From positions 1 through 21,136 of the forward strand of contig CAAGIP010000037.1 of NCBI GenBank assembly GCA_900769955.1: a stretch of DNA of 21,136 nt, given 5' to 3'. This document shows, piece after piece, positions 1 to 8,339 of the stretch. Source of the stretch: Spirochaetia bacterium (GTDB lineage Bacteria; Spirochaetota; Spirochaetia; Sphaerochaetales; Sphaerochaetaceae). Under the pieces are notes generated by a model that saw only the letters and a program-made list of their open reading frames with translations, searched no databases and was not told the DNA's origin. Within the stretch, counting starts at the first letter, position 1, and each line of letters starts with the position of its first letter. The position numbers and the translations under genes are program-made.

Positions 1-800
1 GGGGTGGTAAGTTCGACAGTTGCCACGTCCCTCAGCTTGATGAGGGTGCCGTTATCGGAGGCGCCGACAGTCAGGTTCCTGATGTCTTCAAGACTGTCAT
101 ATGAACCCTCGAAGCTGATGTCGGTGTTCCTTCCCTGGTATTCACCGGTTCCCAGAGGGATGTTGAGGTTACTGTAGGCGAGCATCTGGTACACCTGAAG
201 CGTGGAGATGTTCCGCTTCAGCAGCTCATCGGTATTGAGCCGGATGACGACCTTCTCCTCCATGCCGCCGGAAACCGTTACGGTCGATACTCCGTCGATC
301 TGGGAGATAAGCGGGATTATCTCATCCTTTATATATTTGGTTGCACCGGCAACATCTTCACCGGTTTCGACGGTGAAGGACATGATGGGAAGCAGTGACA
401 TTCCTCCGATCATGACCACGGGTTCTCCCTGAAGACCGTCAGGAAGGTCGTCTGAAAGCTGTCTTATCCTGTTTCTTATCTCGTTCAGCTGATCCTTGGC
501 CTCAACGCCTCCGGAGAACTCAACCTGAACCACACCCATTGAGTTGTAGGCGTTGGAGGTCATCGTGGAGAAGTTCGGCAGCGTGACCAGGTCCTCCTCC
601 AGAATGTCTATGACCTCCCTTTCGACCGTTTCCGCACTGGCTCCCGGATAGACCGCTATGATGAAGGCCTGGGGCACGTTCATGTTGGAAACGAACTCCA
701 TGTTGAGGCCCGTAACGGAGTAGAGACCGAAGGCGACCAGCGCGATCAGGATCATCGTGATATAGACTGGATGCTTTACTGCATATCTGGCTATTTTCAC
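1..800 (-). CDS. RND-family efflux permease, N-terminal part (cut by window edge)
   Basis: Inner-membrane pump subunit of the AcrB/MMPL (RND) superfamily, which exports drugs or lipophilic compounds using the proton gradient. About 266 codons are visible and the gene runs off the left edge. The protein opens with a short basic stretch, a membrane segment at about residues 11-29, then the periplasmic porter region. Typical RND phrases are visible: AFIIAVYPGASAETVE, LVTLPNFSTMTSNAYNSMG and MGVVQVEF. The start is GTG at 800-798, preceded by GGAGAAG lying inside the end of the upstream adaptor gene, whose stop codon is 3 nt away, so the two genes are translationally coupled. No outer-membrane TolC-type partner is visible; it could lie beyond the edge. 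The family is clear; the exported compound cannot be told. Confidence 0.9.
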   Translation of the reverse strand, partial: MKIARYAVKHPVYITMILIALVAFGLYSVTGLNMEFVSNMNVPQAFIIAVYPGASAETVEREVIDILEEDLVTLPNFSTMTSNAYNSMGVVQVEFSGGVEAKDQLNEIRNRIRQLSDDLPDGLQGEPVVMIGGMSLLPIMSFTVETGEDVAGATKYIKDEIIPLISQIDGVSTVTVSGGMEEKVVIRLNTDELLKRNISTLQVYQMLAYSNLNIPLGTGEYQGRNTDISFEGSYDSLEDIRNLTVGASDNGTLIKLRDVATVELTT

Positions 801-803
801 TTT

Positions 804-1859
804 TTACTTCTCCATGACGCGGACTTCTTCCCCGTCCAGCACTCCGTTATGCCCCTCATCGATTATGAGGGCATCCTCATATCCGGCAGGAACCTGGAAA
901 TAGAGATCATTCTCAATTTCAGGAGTGAATTCCACGTACTTTGCCTTTCCGTCCTCCAGGACGTAAAGGGAGCCGTCACTCTTTCTCAGACTCTGGCTCA
1001 GAATCGTGATGTCCTCAGCCCGCTCGTAGATGATTTCGGTTTTCACGTACATGCCCGGAGTGAAGAGGGAAGGGTCATCCACGCGGACTTTTACCTTAAA
1101 GGTTTTGGTTGCGGCATCGATGAAAGGCGCTATTGATACCAGCGTTGCAGGGGATGATGCACCGTCGCCGTCCCTCGTGACCGTGAAGATCAGATTATCC
1201 TTCCTTTCATTCAGAACCGTGTAATACTTTTCAGGCACGCTGACATTGACAACCAGATCATCCAGGTCGGCTATGACGGCCACCGGAGCCCTGTCTGATG
1301 CTATGTCACCCTTTGACTGGGGTGCCTGAAGAACTGTTCCCGCCACGGGAGCCTTGACTTCGGTGTATGAGAGCTGGAGATTGGCAAGCTCAAGCTGTGC
1401 CGCGGCCGCATCCCTCTGTGCGGTTACCGTGTCCAGGTCCTGTGCGGTGGCAGCTCCCAGCGCACTGAGCTCCTTAACCCTGCCGTACGCACTTTCATAT
1501 GCCAGATACTGGGCCCTTGCCTGAAGCATCTGCTGATAGAATGCCTCCCTGTCGATGACAGCCAGAACCTGGTCTTTTTCGACCCTGTCTCCTGCCTCGA
1601 TCATGTATTCCTCGATCGTGCCGCTTACGAACGGGACAACAGGAATCATTGCTGAGGCTTCAATGTATGATGAGAAGGTAATTCCTTTCTCTATATTGCC
1701 TTTCTCCGCTCTTGTGACTGTCACGGGAGTGAGCGGGGGAGTGTATGTCGCCCTGGTTCTGGATGAGAAAAACACATTGAGGCCATACAGTGATGCAGCC
1801 ACGATGATAAAGAATATGATGTACTTTAAAAGACGTCTTATCCGAGATTTCTTTTTCAT
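804..1859 (-). CDS. RND efflux periplasmic adaptor (HlyD/AcrA-type membrane fusion protein)
   Basis: Periplasmic adaptor linking the RND pump to an outer-membrane channel. It has 351 residues, normal for the family. A membrane anchor lies at about residues 11-31. A first lipoyl-type half-motif at about 68-104 includes FVSGTIEEYMIEAGDRV. A short alpha-helical hairpin follows at about 105-165, then the second lipoyl half at about 164-198 (TEVKAPVAGTVL), and beta-barrel and membrane-proximal domains. There is no lipobox Cys, so it is anchored by the N-terminal helix and not lipidated. It is the first gene of a two-gene unit with the RND permease. The ATG at 1859 lacks a strong Shine-Dalgarno sequence, but the basic-hydrophobic N-terminus begins exactly there and no better start is seen. 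Confidence 0.93.
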   Translation of the reverse strand: MKKKSRIRRLLKYIIFFIIVAASLYGLNVFFSSRTRATYTPPLTPVTVTRAEKGNIEKGITFSSYIEASAMIPVVPFVSGTIEEYMIEAGDRVEKDQVLAVIDREAFYQQMLQARAQYLAYESAYGRVKELSALGAATAQDLDTVTAQRDAAAAQLELANLQLSYTEVKAPVAGTVLQAPQSKGDIASDRAPVAVIADLDDLVVNVSVPEKYYTVLNERKDNLIFTVTRDGDGASSPATLVSIAPFIDAATKTFKVKVRVDDPSLFTPGMYVKTEIIYERAEDITILSQSLRKSDGSLYVLEDGKAKYVEFTPEIENDLYFQVPAGYEDALIIDEGHNGVLDGEEVRVMEK

Positions 1860-2001
1860 GAGTCAAAGTATAATAATGGATGTTAAAATAATGTATATGC
1901 AACTTTTTGATACGTGTGTTTAAAATCAAACAAAAAAGCCATAATCTGTATAAAAATAATCATTAATAAAATAATTTCTTAATGTTAAGGGTATTGGATA
2001 T

Positions 2002-2054
2002 CGAATCATGCAAAACGTCGCAAAACAATATTAAAAAACGTCTATCATGATTCG
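2002..2054. repeat. Inverted repeat CGAATCATG ... CATGATTCG
   Basis: A perfect 9-nt inverted repeat (2002-2010 and 2046-2054) with a 35-nt spacer lies in the AT-rich half of the divergent region. The spacer also holds two copies of AAAACGTC (near 2013 and 2035). Position and symmetry would suit a regulator-binding site serving both directions. The spacing is long for a simple operator, so this is tentative. Confidence 0.4.
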
Positions 2055-2176
2055 GGAAAGAACCATAAGCGCATACCTCCCCGGATAATATCATGGGAGT
2101 ATCTGAGTGGAAGCACGGAAGGGCAATAGCATTCTGCATGGACAACGTATCACGCGGGGGTGACGTCCTCTGTCTC

Positions 2177-2241
2177 GGTAGCCGAAGGTTCTGTTCACTT
2201 GGCTGATCTGAAAGGACCCTGATCCCCTACCATTCGGGTAG
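2177..2241 (+). promoter_or_regulatory. Structured 5' leader of azlC (candidate RNA element)
   Basis: A stem GGTTCT-g-TTCA (2187-2197) pairs with TGAA-AGGACC (2209-2218): 10 base pairs including one G-T pair, one bulged G and an 11-nt loop. Flanking it, CTACC at 2227-2231 can pair either with GGTAG at 2177-2181, closing the long stem, or with GGTAG at 2237-2241, forming a separate small hairpin. Such mutually exclusive pairings are typical of switch-like leaders. I could not match it to a known riboswitch or T-box consensus, and no leader peptide is convincing. Confidence 0.35.
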
Positions 2242-2279
2242 TTGATTGTTGTTTCCAACAAAGATAAAATCAGCGGTGC

Positions 2280-2972
2280 ATGAAAAGTGAAACAAAAGCC
2301 GCATTCCGTGCGGCCTTCCCCCATACAATACCCATACTTACAGGCTTCCTGATGCTTGGATTTTCCTACGGCGTCTACATGAGGAGTCTGGGGTTTTCTG
2401 CCGTTTATCCGATGGTGATGTGCCTGGCCGTCTTTGCGGGCTCCCTGGAATTCCTTGCGGGCAGCATCCTTCTTTCCCCGTTTGACCCGCTTGCGGCATT
2501 CCTGCTTGGCTTTGCGGTCAACGCAAGGCACATATTCTATTCGATCTCGATGCTTGAGAAATATGACAGGCCGGGCCTGAAGAAGACCTACATGATATAC
2601 GCCCTCTGCGATGAGACTTTTTCCGTGAACATCTCGGCAGAGCCTCCCGAGGGTATCGATAAGATGGATTTCATGTTCGCGGTAACGCTCCTCAACCAGC
2701 TCTACTGGGTGGCAGGCTCATGGGCAGGTGCGCTCATCGGTTCCGCAATCCCGTTCGATACCACGGGACTGGACTTTGTCATGACCGCGCTCTTCATTGT
2801 CATATTCCTGGACCATTTCATGTCGAAAAAGCCTCTCTTCAGTTCCGCTTCAGGCTTCGTGCTCTCGGTACTGTCCCTTATCATCTTCGGACCCGATAAG
2901 TTCCTGATCCCTGCCATGGTATCGTTCGTGGCAGTGCTGCTGCTGGCAAGGAGGCGTTATGACAATACCTGA
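2280..2972 (+). CDS. azlC: AzlC-family permease (large subunit of branched-chain amino acid exporter)
   Basis: Integral membrane protein of 230 residues, typical AzlC length, which with AzlD forms an exporter for branched-chain amino acids or analogues. Family features include an opening glycine-rich helix around FLMLGFSYGVYMRSLGF, the AVFAGSLEFLAGSILL segment and the NARHIFYSISML signature at about residues 80-92, then three or four hydrophobic helices near the C-terminus. An in-frame TAA at 2265-2267 means translation cannot begin upstream of the ATG at 2280, although only a weak ribosome site (GCGGTG) precedes it. It overlaps azlD by 14 nt. The preceding leader can form secondary structure and may regulate it. 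The substrate is known only at family level. Confidence 0.9.
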   Translation: MKSETKAAFRAAFPHTIPILTGFLMLGFSYGVYMRSLGFSAVYPMVMCLAVFAGSLEFLAGSILLSPFDPLAAFLLGFAVNARHIFYSISMLEKYDRPGLKKTYMIYALCDETFSVNISAEPPEGIDKMDFMFAVTLLNQLYWVAGSWAGALIGSAIPFDTTGLDFVMTALFIVIFLDHFMSKKPLFSSASGFVLSVLSLIIFGPDKFLIPAMVSFVAVLLLARRRYDNT

Positions 2973-3282
2973 GAGAGTTATTACCATCGCATGCCTTTCG
3001 CTTGCGACACTGCTTACGAGGTTTCTTCCATTCATACTGTTTCCATCGGGAAGGAAGATACCCCGGACGGTCACATATCTTGGTAAGATGCTTCCCGCCG
3101 CAGTACTTGCAATGCTCGTGGTCTACTGCTTCAGGGGATATGCCTCTTATTCATCTGCCACCGTCATCGCCTCCCTTGCCGGATCTGCAGTGACAGTCAT
3201 CCTGTATTTCATGCGCCGTACGATGCTCCTCCCGATCGCGGGAGGAACTGCCGTGTACATGGTGCTCATACACCTGCTCTGA
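2959..3282 (+). CDS. azlD: AzlD-family small subunit of amino acid exporter
   Basis: Small membrane protein of 107 residues with three to four hydrophobic helices, partner of AzlC. The family phrase TRFLPFILFPSG near residues 21-32 and the segment PRTVTYLGKMLPAAVLAMLV are clear AzlD signatures. It starts inside the end of azlC (14-nt overlap) and has a strong AAGGAGG at 2948-2954, so the two are co-translated. Its stop is 2 nt from the stop of the convergent polysaccharide lyase gene. The only terminator-like sequence between them is a weak hairpin across the junction (CTGCTCTG / CAGAGGAG, one mismatch) without a T-run. Confidence 0.9.
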   Translation: MTIPERVITIACLSLATLLTRFLPFILFPSGRKIPRTVTYLGKMLPAAVLAMLVVYCFRGYASYSSATVIASLAGSAVTVILYFMRRTMLLPIAGGTAVYMVLIHLL

Positions 3283-3284
3283 GG

Positions 3285-5105
3285 TTACCAGAGGAGGGTG
3301 ACGGGAGCTTTCCCGTCTTCCTTCACGATGAGCCTGCCGTATCCTTCAAGCTCACCTGCAGTCATGACATCCACCTGATTTACGATCTCAGAGGGACGGG
3401 ACAATACAGTGAATTTTCCTGCCCTGAAGGCAATTGCTTCCGACTTTGTGAGAACTCTGCCTGAGTCCTGAAGAACAACCGGTATGAATTTCAGGTCAAC
3501 AGGCTCTGTGGAAAGAAGCGTGACCATCGTACCGTTGGAGGGAAGCCTTTCCGATATCTTCAGAAGCTTTGACGGTAATTCTTCGTTGTAATGCAGTGAG
3601 ATCATGCACTCATCGGTCTCAATTGTTCCTGTTGAAGTTATGTACATGTCCTCTTTTTTGTTTGTTATCAGATTCCCATCAACAGTACAGTCCGGATGAA
3701 GATGAAACAGGGCTTCTGCATCCACACCACTTTCTGACAGGAATTCATCAAGTATGGCAGAAAGGGAAGGGGAAAGTTTCAGCACGGTTCTTCTTATTGT
3801 CACACCGGAATAACCAAGGTTTTCGGCCCTTATGAGCTCATATCCTTCCTTCTGCTTCAGAAATCCCCTTGAAGTTTCCCCGATGGATGTGAAACTCCAT
3901 GCTCCAGATGGTTTATGCAGATACTCTCCCCTGAGCTTCGGAATGTTATGGGCTTCAGCACTTCTGTAATAGTACCGTTTATCCGAATCGACGTATGTGA
4001 AGCGGCCTGAGTCCGTGATGAAGGGGCTGTTCTTTACGTAAACATCGATGTGAAGGGGTGCAACATGTCCGTGTCCCGATCCCATGCTGCCGGAAAACAG
4101 ATGAACAGTCATATCCTCCGTTCTGATTATGTGGTTGCCGCTGTCCTTAAGTGAAATGCTTTTTCTTTTATTGCGTGTATTGAATTCGGGTATCCCGTCA
4201 AATGCATTTTCCTTCAGGTATCCTGACTGAAGAGATTCATCATTAAAAAGATATGCGGCAAGAGTGAGAAGGTCATCCACATTTATCGCATCACTGTCTC
4301 CCTGAAGGAGGATGTTGCCGTCAGGACCTGTAAGCTCAGAAAGTCCTTTTGCCATCCGGAGGGTAATTTCTCTGAGCCCTTCAGGAATGTTTATGGAATT
4401 CCGGTCGGCCTGAAGTACCGTATCCAGAAGTGAGTGAAGCACCTCAGCCTGATAAAGCGGGCTCTGCTCCCAGTGTACTCCGTCATCAAGACACTGCAGC
4501 CTTGCTTCCTCACACAATCGTATCAGGGCTGTATTGATCAGTGACAGATCATTCCTGTAAAGACCCAGAATGAAAAGTCCGTGGTCCTGTATGATTCCCC
4601 AGTTTGAGAGACGGTGAAAGCCCCTGTGGGATGAAAGCAGGAGTGAAACGTGTTCATCCAAAGATGATTCCATCATCTCCCTGATGTCCTTCACATCGGT
4701 GACAAGGGAAAGCAGCTCAAGACTTCTCAGCCAGTTTTCCGCCCTGATTCCTGCTTCCAGACTTCTCCACGACTCACCGTTTCCCTCCGAATGAAGAAGG
4801 AATGATGAGAGAATGCGTCTGAATGCTGAAAGATACTTTTCATCCTGTCTCAGCACATAAGCCTCCGCGAGGTTAAGGAGGATGCTGTGGCGGGCAAAGG
4901 CATAGATCCACTCAGGATCGTTTATACCTTCAGGCAGCGTGTTCCATAGGTCATCCGAAAACGGTACGGGAACTGTACAGCGCTCCATTTCGTAGTGGGC
5001 CCTGTGAGTGATGATTCCATCAGCACTCTCATCTGCCCAGCCTATTATGTCCCTGATGTCTTCTTCTGAAAGCTCCGGTATTGATGAAATGCGGTATGGC
5101 CTCAT
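3285..5105 (-). CDS. Cytoplasmic heparinase II/III-family polysaccharide lyase
   Basis: Predicted lyase that cleaves uronic-acid-containing polysaccharide or oligosaccharide by beta-elimination, leaving an unsaturated uronate end. 606 residues: an alpha-toroid N-terminal domain (about 50-310) followed by the beta-sandwich Hepar_II_III domain (about 330-600). Visible signatures are WRSLEAGIRAENWL at 113-126, RLSNWGIIQDHG at 165-176 (candidate catalytic Asn168), GVHWEQSPLYQ at 209-219 (candidate catalytic Tyr218), GDSD at 269-272 and GSGHGHVAPLHIDVY at 342-356 (candidate catalytic/metal His). There is no signal peptide. The reading frame stays open to 5258, but the start at 5105 is preferred: AAAGGA lies 8 nt upstream and the ATG overlaps the stop of the regulator gene as ATGA. 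The exact PL family (12, 15, 21 or other) and the substrate are uncertain. Confidence 0.88.
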   Translation of the reverse strand: MRPYRISSIPELSEEDIRDIIGWADESADGIITHRAHYEMERCTVPVPFSDDLWNTLPEGINDPEWIYAFARHSILLNLAEAYVLRQDEKYLSAFRRILSSFLLHSEGNGESWRSLEAGIRAENWLRSLELLSLVTDVKDIREMMESSLDEHVSLLLSSHRGFHRLSNWGIIQDHGLFILGLYRNDLSLINTALIRLCEEARLQCLDDGVHWEQSPLYQAEVLHSLLDTVLQADRNSINIPEGLREITLRMAKGLSELTGPDGNILLQGDSDAINVDDLLTLAAYLFNDESLQSGYLKENAFDGIPEFNTRNKRKSISLKDSGNHIIRTEDMTVHLFSGSMGSGHGHVAPLHIDVYVKNSPFITDSGRFTYVDSDKRYYYRSAEAHNIPKLRGEYLHKPSGAWSFTSIGETSRGFLKQKEGYELIRAENLGYSGVTIRRTVLKLSPSLSAILDEFLSESGVDAEALFHLHPDCTVDGNLITNKKEDMYITSTGTIETDECMISLHYNEELPSKLLKISERLPSNGTMVTLLSTEPVDLKFIPVVLQDSGRVLTKSEAIAFRAGKFTVLSRPSEIVNQVDVMTAGELEGYGRLIVKEDGKAPVTLLW

Positions 5106-7282
5106 CGCTTTTCCTTTATGATCTTCTCTGCATAGAGTTTCGGGGTGATTCCGACATATTTGGAGAATACCCTGATGAATGTATTTGCGCTTGTGAAACC
5201 CAGACTGAGACCAAGTGCCGTTATCTTCACTTCCGGATCCTTTTCTATCTCGCGGCACGCCTCGTTGATCCTGAGCCTGTTGAGGTAATTCTTGAAGTTG
5301 TCATTTGAGAGCTCGCCGAAGAGCTGTGAACAGTACTTCGGCGTGAGGTTGAATTCGGAAGCAAGGTCGACGAGCATGATGTTCTCCCTGAAGTGATCGT
5401 TGATGTAGTCCTTCATCTTCCCGACCATGTCCGAGCCTTCAAGTCTGTCCTTTTCCCTCATCACGCTGATCGCTGAGGCAAGAATCTGCCTTACTTCGGT
5501 AAGTGCGGCTGTAGGGTCATCACAGGAGTAGAGTGCCGTCCAGTCAACTGATCTTCCAAGCAGTTCCTCAGGGGTGGTTTTAAGCTCCTGGAAATACCTC
5601 AGAGCCGTGTTTATCATGGTGTATGAGAAGGTTTTGTGCTCGGTAAACGAAAGATTCCGGTTCCTCTCCACGGCACTATCATATATCGTAAGGGCATCAG
5701 GGGAGGACGCAAGCAGTGCGGTGATGAGCCTATTGAACTCTGAAAGCGTGAAGCTGACTCTTTCCGACTCATCCTTTACATCCTCTTCCGTGAGGATTGT
5801 CTTGTTACGGAACTTGTAGCGGTAGCTCAGGATCTCACCGGCTCTCTCATAGAGGCGGGCTACCAGCCTGTAGCCCTGGCATGTTGATGAGACACTGCAC
5901 CTCATCTCAACCTTCTCATTGAGGTCAGCGCTGAACTTTCTCACGGACTCAAGCAGATTCGCCCTTGATGCTTTTTCAGTATCCGCCTTTGAAACCAGAG
6001 CGGCCTGCTGGAAATTCATTCTGACGAAGTGGAGGTGAGGCATCTCCTTTGAGTGTGTGTCAAGCTTTGCAAAGAGGAGATTAAGCTCCTCATCCTCGCT
6101 TGTGAACATTACTGCCGCAACCGTGAAGAACGATGTTTCATCGTTGTCTCCCGGCTGGTATGGGACTCCCCGGAGAAAGGCCCTGTATTTCTGCTGCTCA
6201 GAGAGAAGCTTCTGGTTTCTAAGCGCATCCTCGAGATCACGGGAAAGGTGCTCGATGTCGCGGCAGCGGCTTACGATCACTTCAAATTCATCCCTGACGT
6301 CCTCCCTCTCTTCAGTCACTTCCTGAAGTGTTTGATCGATCGGTCTGTAAAGTATCTTGGCTGCCTTATACATTAAAAAAACCGCTGCCATGATAAGAAG
6401 GGCTGCCACTGTTACCGTCAGTATTGCCAGATAGTGTGATCCCGGTGGGATGAAACTGTATATGACTGAAATTCCGAGGTCCGTATAGGTATCGGCGAAG
6501 CATGTCATGCCATCCACGGTCACCTGACTTCCGTCCTCTGCCCACTTCAGCTTTTCCGCAGTTGCTGAGAAAGCATCACTCCGGGAGAGTATCACATCCC
6601 TCTTGTGGTCATAAACAGCGTAGATGAAGTCCGATCCTGAAACCAGCTCCTCGGGAAGGCGGAATGTAGTTAGGAATGTAAGAGTGCTGTCCTCAACCTT
6701 CCTGTTCGTGATAAGCAGAAGTGAGTTGTCCCTGTAAGTGCGGTATATTCCCGGAACCAGAACCCCGTCAATGAGAATTGAACTGTCGGGAGAAAAGGTG
6801 AGTGCATCCTTCTGCAGCGTTCCCTGTGATGATATCACGAAGGATCTCGGATCCTGACCTGTAACCGATATGGTGTATTCAAGGTAGTCCTGGAAGGTGG
6901 TTTCCTCCCTTGTTGCCTGGTAGATCTTGAGCGCGCTGAAGTAGTAGTCGGAATCACCCCACTCACTGTTTGCCCAAGTCTTCACATGGTCATTTGCGGT
7001 AAGTCGGTTGATCGAGTCCCTGATGTATGAGAGGGTTCCCCTCACTGTTTCACGCTGAGTCATGAGTGAGGAAGAGAGCACATTCCGCTCTCTCTCGATG
7101 TTGCTGCTGATGAACAGTACGGCAACAATTATGAGCACAAGTGCAAGGACAGCGGCAATAGCAGAGAAAATCCTTACGATCTTAAGATAATACGCCCCTT
7201 TTTTCATATGGATATTAATTGTCCGCGATAAAGTCTGTTTTGTCGAGAAAATCATATCTTCATTTTTCCGCATGGTCTGCAT
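5102..7282 (-). CDS. Membrane-anchored AraC-family transcriptional regulator
   Basis: One-component sensor-regulator of 726 residues. Membrane helices at about 37-59 and 284-305 enclose a roughly 220-residue extracytoplasmic sensing domain. A juxtamembrane helical stretch at about 306-345 and a divergent cytoplasmic domain follow. The C-terminal AraC double helix-turn-helix is at about 619-726, with LVDLASEFNLTPKYCSQLF and the signature LGFTSANTFIRVFSKYVGITP. Regulators of this build are known next to LplB/YtcP/YtcQ-type sugar importers, for example YtdP in Bacillus. It is divergent from the importer operon and co-directional with the lyase, so it very likely activates both in response to an oligosaccharide outside the membrane. 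The start at 7282 has AAAGG 4 nt upstream; later Met codons at residues 4, 10 and 26 are possible but less well supported. Confidence 0.9.
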   Translation of the reverse strand: MQTMRKNEDMIFSTKQTLSRTINIHMKKGAYYLKIVRIFSAIAAVLALVLIIVAVLFISSNIERERNVLSSSLMTQRETVRGTLSYIRDSINRLTANDHVKTWANSEWGDSDYYFSALKIYQATREETTFQDYLEYTISVTGQDPRSFVISSQGTLQKDALTFSPDSSILIDGVLVPGIYRTYRDNSLLLITNRKVEDSTLTFLTTFRLPEELVSGSDFIYAVYDHKRDVILSRSDAFSATAEKLKWAEDGSQVTVDGMTCFADTYTDLGISVIYSFIPPGSHYLAILTVTVAALLIMAAVFLMYKAAKILYRPIDQTLQEVTEEREDVRDEFEVIVSRCRDIEHLSRDLEDALRNQKLLSEQQKYRAFLRGVPYQPGDNDETSFFTVAAVMFTSEDEELNLLFAKLDTHSKEMPHLHFVRMNFQQAALVSKADTEKASRANLLESVRKFSADLNEKVEMRCSVSSTCQGYRLVARLYERAGEILSYRYKFRNKTILTEEDVKDESERVSFTLSEFNRLITALLASSPDALTIYDSAVERNRNLSFTEHKTFSYTMINTALRYFQELKTTPEELLGRSVDWTALYSCDDPTAALTEVRQILASAISVMREKDRLEGSDMVGKMKDYINDHFRENIMLVDLASEFNLTPKYCSQLFGELSNDNFKNYLNRLRINEACREIEKDPEVKITALGLSLGFTSANTFIRVFSKYVGITPKLYAEKIIKEKR

Positions 7283-7384
7283 TTTTCCTTTTTTCGGAAA
7301 ACAAGTGATTATTTGAGAAAAAGAACGATATACAGCATAAGAAAATGGCCTTTAGACTGGTCTTAAAAAGGAGATTTAAGCGAA
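7283..7384. promoter_or_regulatory. Divergent promoter region with AGAC-TG-GTCT inverted repeat
   Basis: This 102-nt gap between the AraC-type regulator and the importer operon must hold both promoters. On the plus strand TTGAGA (7313-7318) and CATAAG (7336-7341) are spaced 17 nt, a weak but plausible promoter. The inverted repeat TTTAGACTGGTCTTAAA at 7351-7367 has the core AGAC (7354-7357) and GTCT (7360-7363). It sits downstream of that promoter, just before the AAAAAGGAG ribosome site of the first permease. It may be an operator; an AraC activator would more usually bind direct repeats upstream. Confidence 0.4.
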
Positions 7385-8326
7385 ATGAAAAAGGGAACCG
7401 ATGCTGCTCTCATTGCCAGGGACAGATCGATCGCCAGAAAACTTTCAAAGTGCTGGCCACTCTATCTGTTCCTCCTTCCCGGACTGATCTGGTATCTGAT
7501 GTTCTGCTACAAGCCGATGCTGGGACTGAGAATGGCTTTCTATGATTACAATATCTTCCGCGGCTTTGAAGGAAGCCGTTTCGTCGGACTGGAAAACTTT
7601 AAGATATACATGTCCAGCCCTGACTTCGGAAGAACCGTCAAAAACACCATAATGATCGCACTGTGGCAGATGCTCATCTGCTTCCCCGTACCGGTCATAC
7701 TTGCAATTATGATCACGGAGATGAAAAGCAAAATCATCTCAAAGGCAGTTCAGACCATATCATTCCTGCCGCACTTCATCTCGACAGTCGTTGTATGCGG
7801 TATGGTTGTCAACTTCCTTTCCCCCAGTACGGGCATCATCAACATGATACTTATAAAGCTTGGTTTCGAGCCAAAGTACTTCATGGTGTATCCTCAGTAC
7901 TTCCGTCCGGTCTACACGATCATGACGCTGTGGCAGACCGCAGGCTTCAACGCCATAGTCTACATCGCTGCCCTCATGGGTATTGATCCTCAGCTATATG
8001 AAGCCGCAATCGTCGACGGTGCCGGACGGTGGAGACGGATCATCAGCATCACGATTCCCGGTATCCTTCCAACCGTTGTCACGATGTTCATCATGAATAT
8101 CGGAAAGATGGTCAAGGTCGGCTATGAATCAATCCTGCTTCTTTATGAACCGTCCACATATGCCACTGCCGATGTCATTTCAACATATTCATTCCGAATG
8201 GGTATCCAGAACGGCGACTACGGAGTTGCCACCGCGGCAGGTCTGTTCGAGGCAGTCATTGCACTCATTCTTGTCGTTGCTGCAAATAAGGTCAGTAAGC
8301 GCCTCACTGAGAACGCACTGTGGTAA
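7385..8326 (+). CDS. ABC sugar importer permease, LplB type
   Basis: Inner-membrane subunit of a carbohydrate ABC importer, 313 residues, six predicted helices. The first helix is at about 25-42 after a basic cytoplasmic tail. The cytoplasmic coupling loop carries the EAA motif at about 206-230 (YEAAIVDGAGRWRRIISI ... PGILP), which docks on the ATPase. The sequence matches the LplB group, which pairs with YtcP/AraQ-type permeases for oligosaccharide uptake. An AAAAAGGAG precedes the start with 11 nt spacing, slightly long. It is the first gene of the seven-gene plus-strand unit. No ATP-binding subunit is encoded here, so a shared MsmX-type ATPase from elsewhere is expected. Confidence 0.93.
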   Translation: MKKGTDAALIARDRSIARKLSKCWPLYLFLLPGLIWYLMFCYKPMLGLRMAFYDYNIFRGFEGSRFVGLENFKIYMSSPDFGRTVKNTIMIALWQMLICFPVPVILAIMITEMKSKIISKAVQTISFLPHFISTVVVCGMVVNFLSPSTGIINMILIKLGFEPKYFMVYPQYFRPVYTIMTLWQTAGFNAIVYIAALMGIDPQLYEAAIVDGAGRWRRIISITIPGILPTVVTMFIMNIGKMVKVGYESILLLYEPSTYATADVISTYSFRMGIQNGDYGVATAAGLFEAVIALILVVAANKVSKRLTENALW

Positions 8327-8339
8327 AAAGGAGTGAAAG

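Larger units (their letters stand above)
1860..2279. other. Gene-free divergent region between efflux operon and azlCD
   Basis: This 420-nt stretch separates two divergent transcription units. The left half (about 1860-2090) is AT-rich and should hold both promoters. On the minus strand a TTGCAT / CATTAT pair with 18-nt spacing lies just upstream of the adaptor gene, but it would give almost no leader and is weak evidence. An inverted repeat CGAATCATG (2002-2010) and CATGATTCG (2046-2054) is a possible operator. The right half (about 2100-2279) is clearly GC-richer and can fold into hairpins, listed separately. I see no credible protein gene, tRNA or recognised riboswitch here. Confidence 0.6.

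Noticed and set aside
2093..2206. 37-codon plus-strand frame as a leader peptide for azlC
   Set aside because: No Shine-Dalgarno sequence and no run of branched-chain codons as expected for attenuation.
2100..2279. T-box or known riboswitch before azlC
   Set aside because: No T-box antiterminator consensus and no core motif of the common riboswitch classes was found by eye.
2091..2531. Long minus-strand open frame over the azlC start
   Set aside because: Mostly antisense to azlC, very basic and Cys-rich composition, no ribosome site; treated as a shadow, though its non-overlapping part is noted in the leader finding.
5106..5258. Upstream extension of the lyase frame adding 51 residues
   Set aside because: It lies wholly inside the regulator's C-terminal coding region, and the ATG at 5105 has a proper ribosome site and an ATGA overlap.
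7345..7545. Short plus-strand frame overlapping the first permease
   Set aside because: Out of frame with the clear LplB-type gene, no ribosome site, basic composition typical of a shadow.
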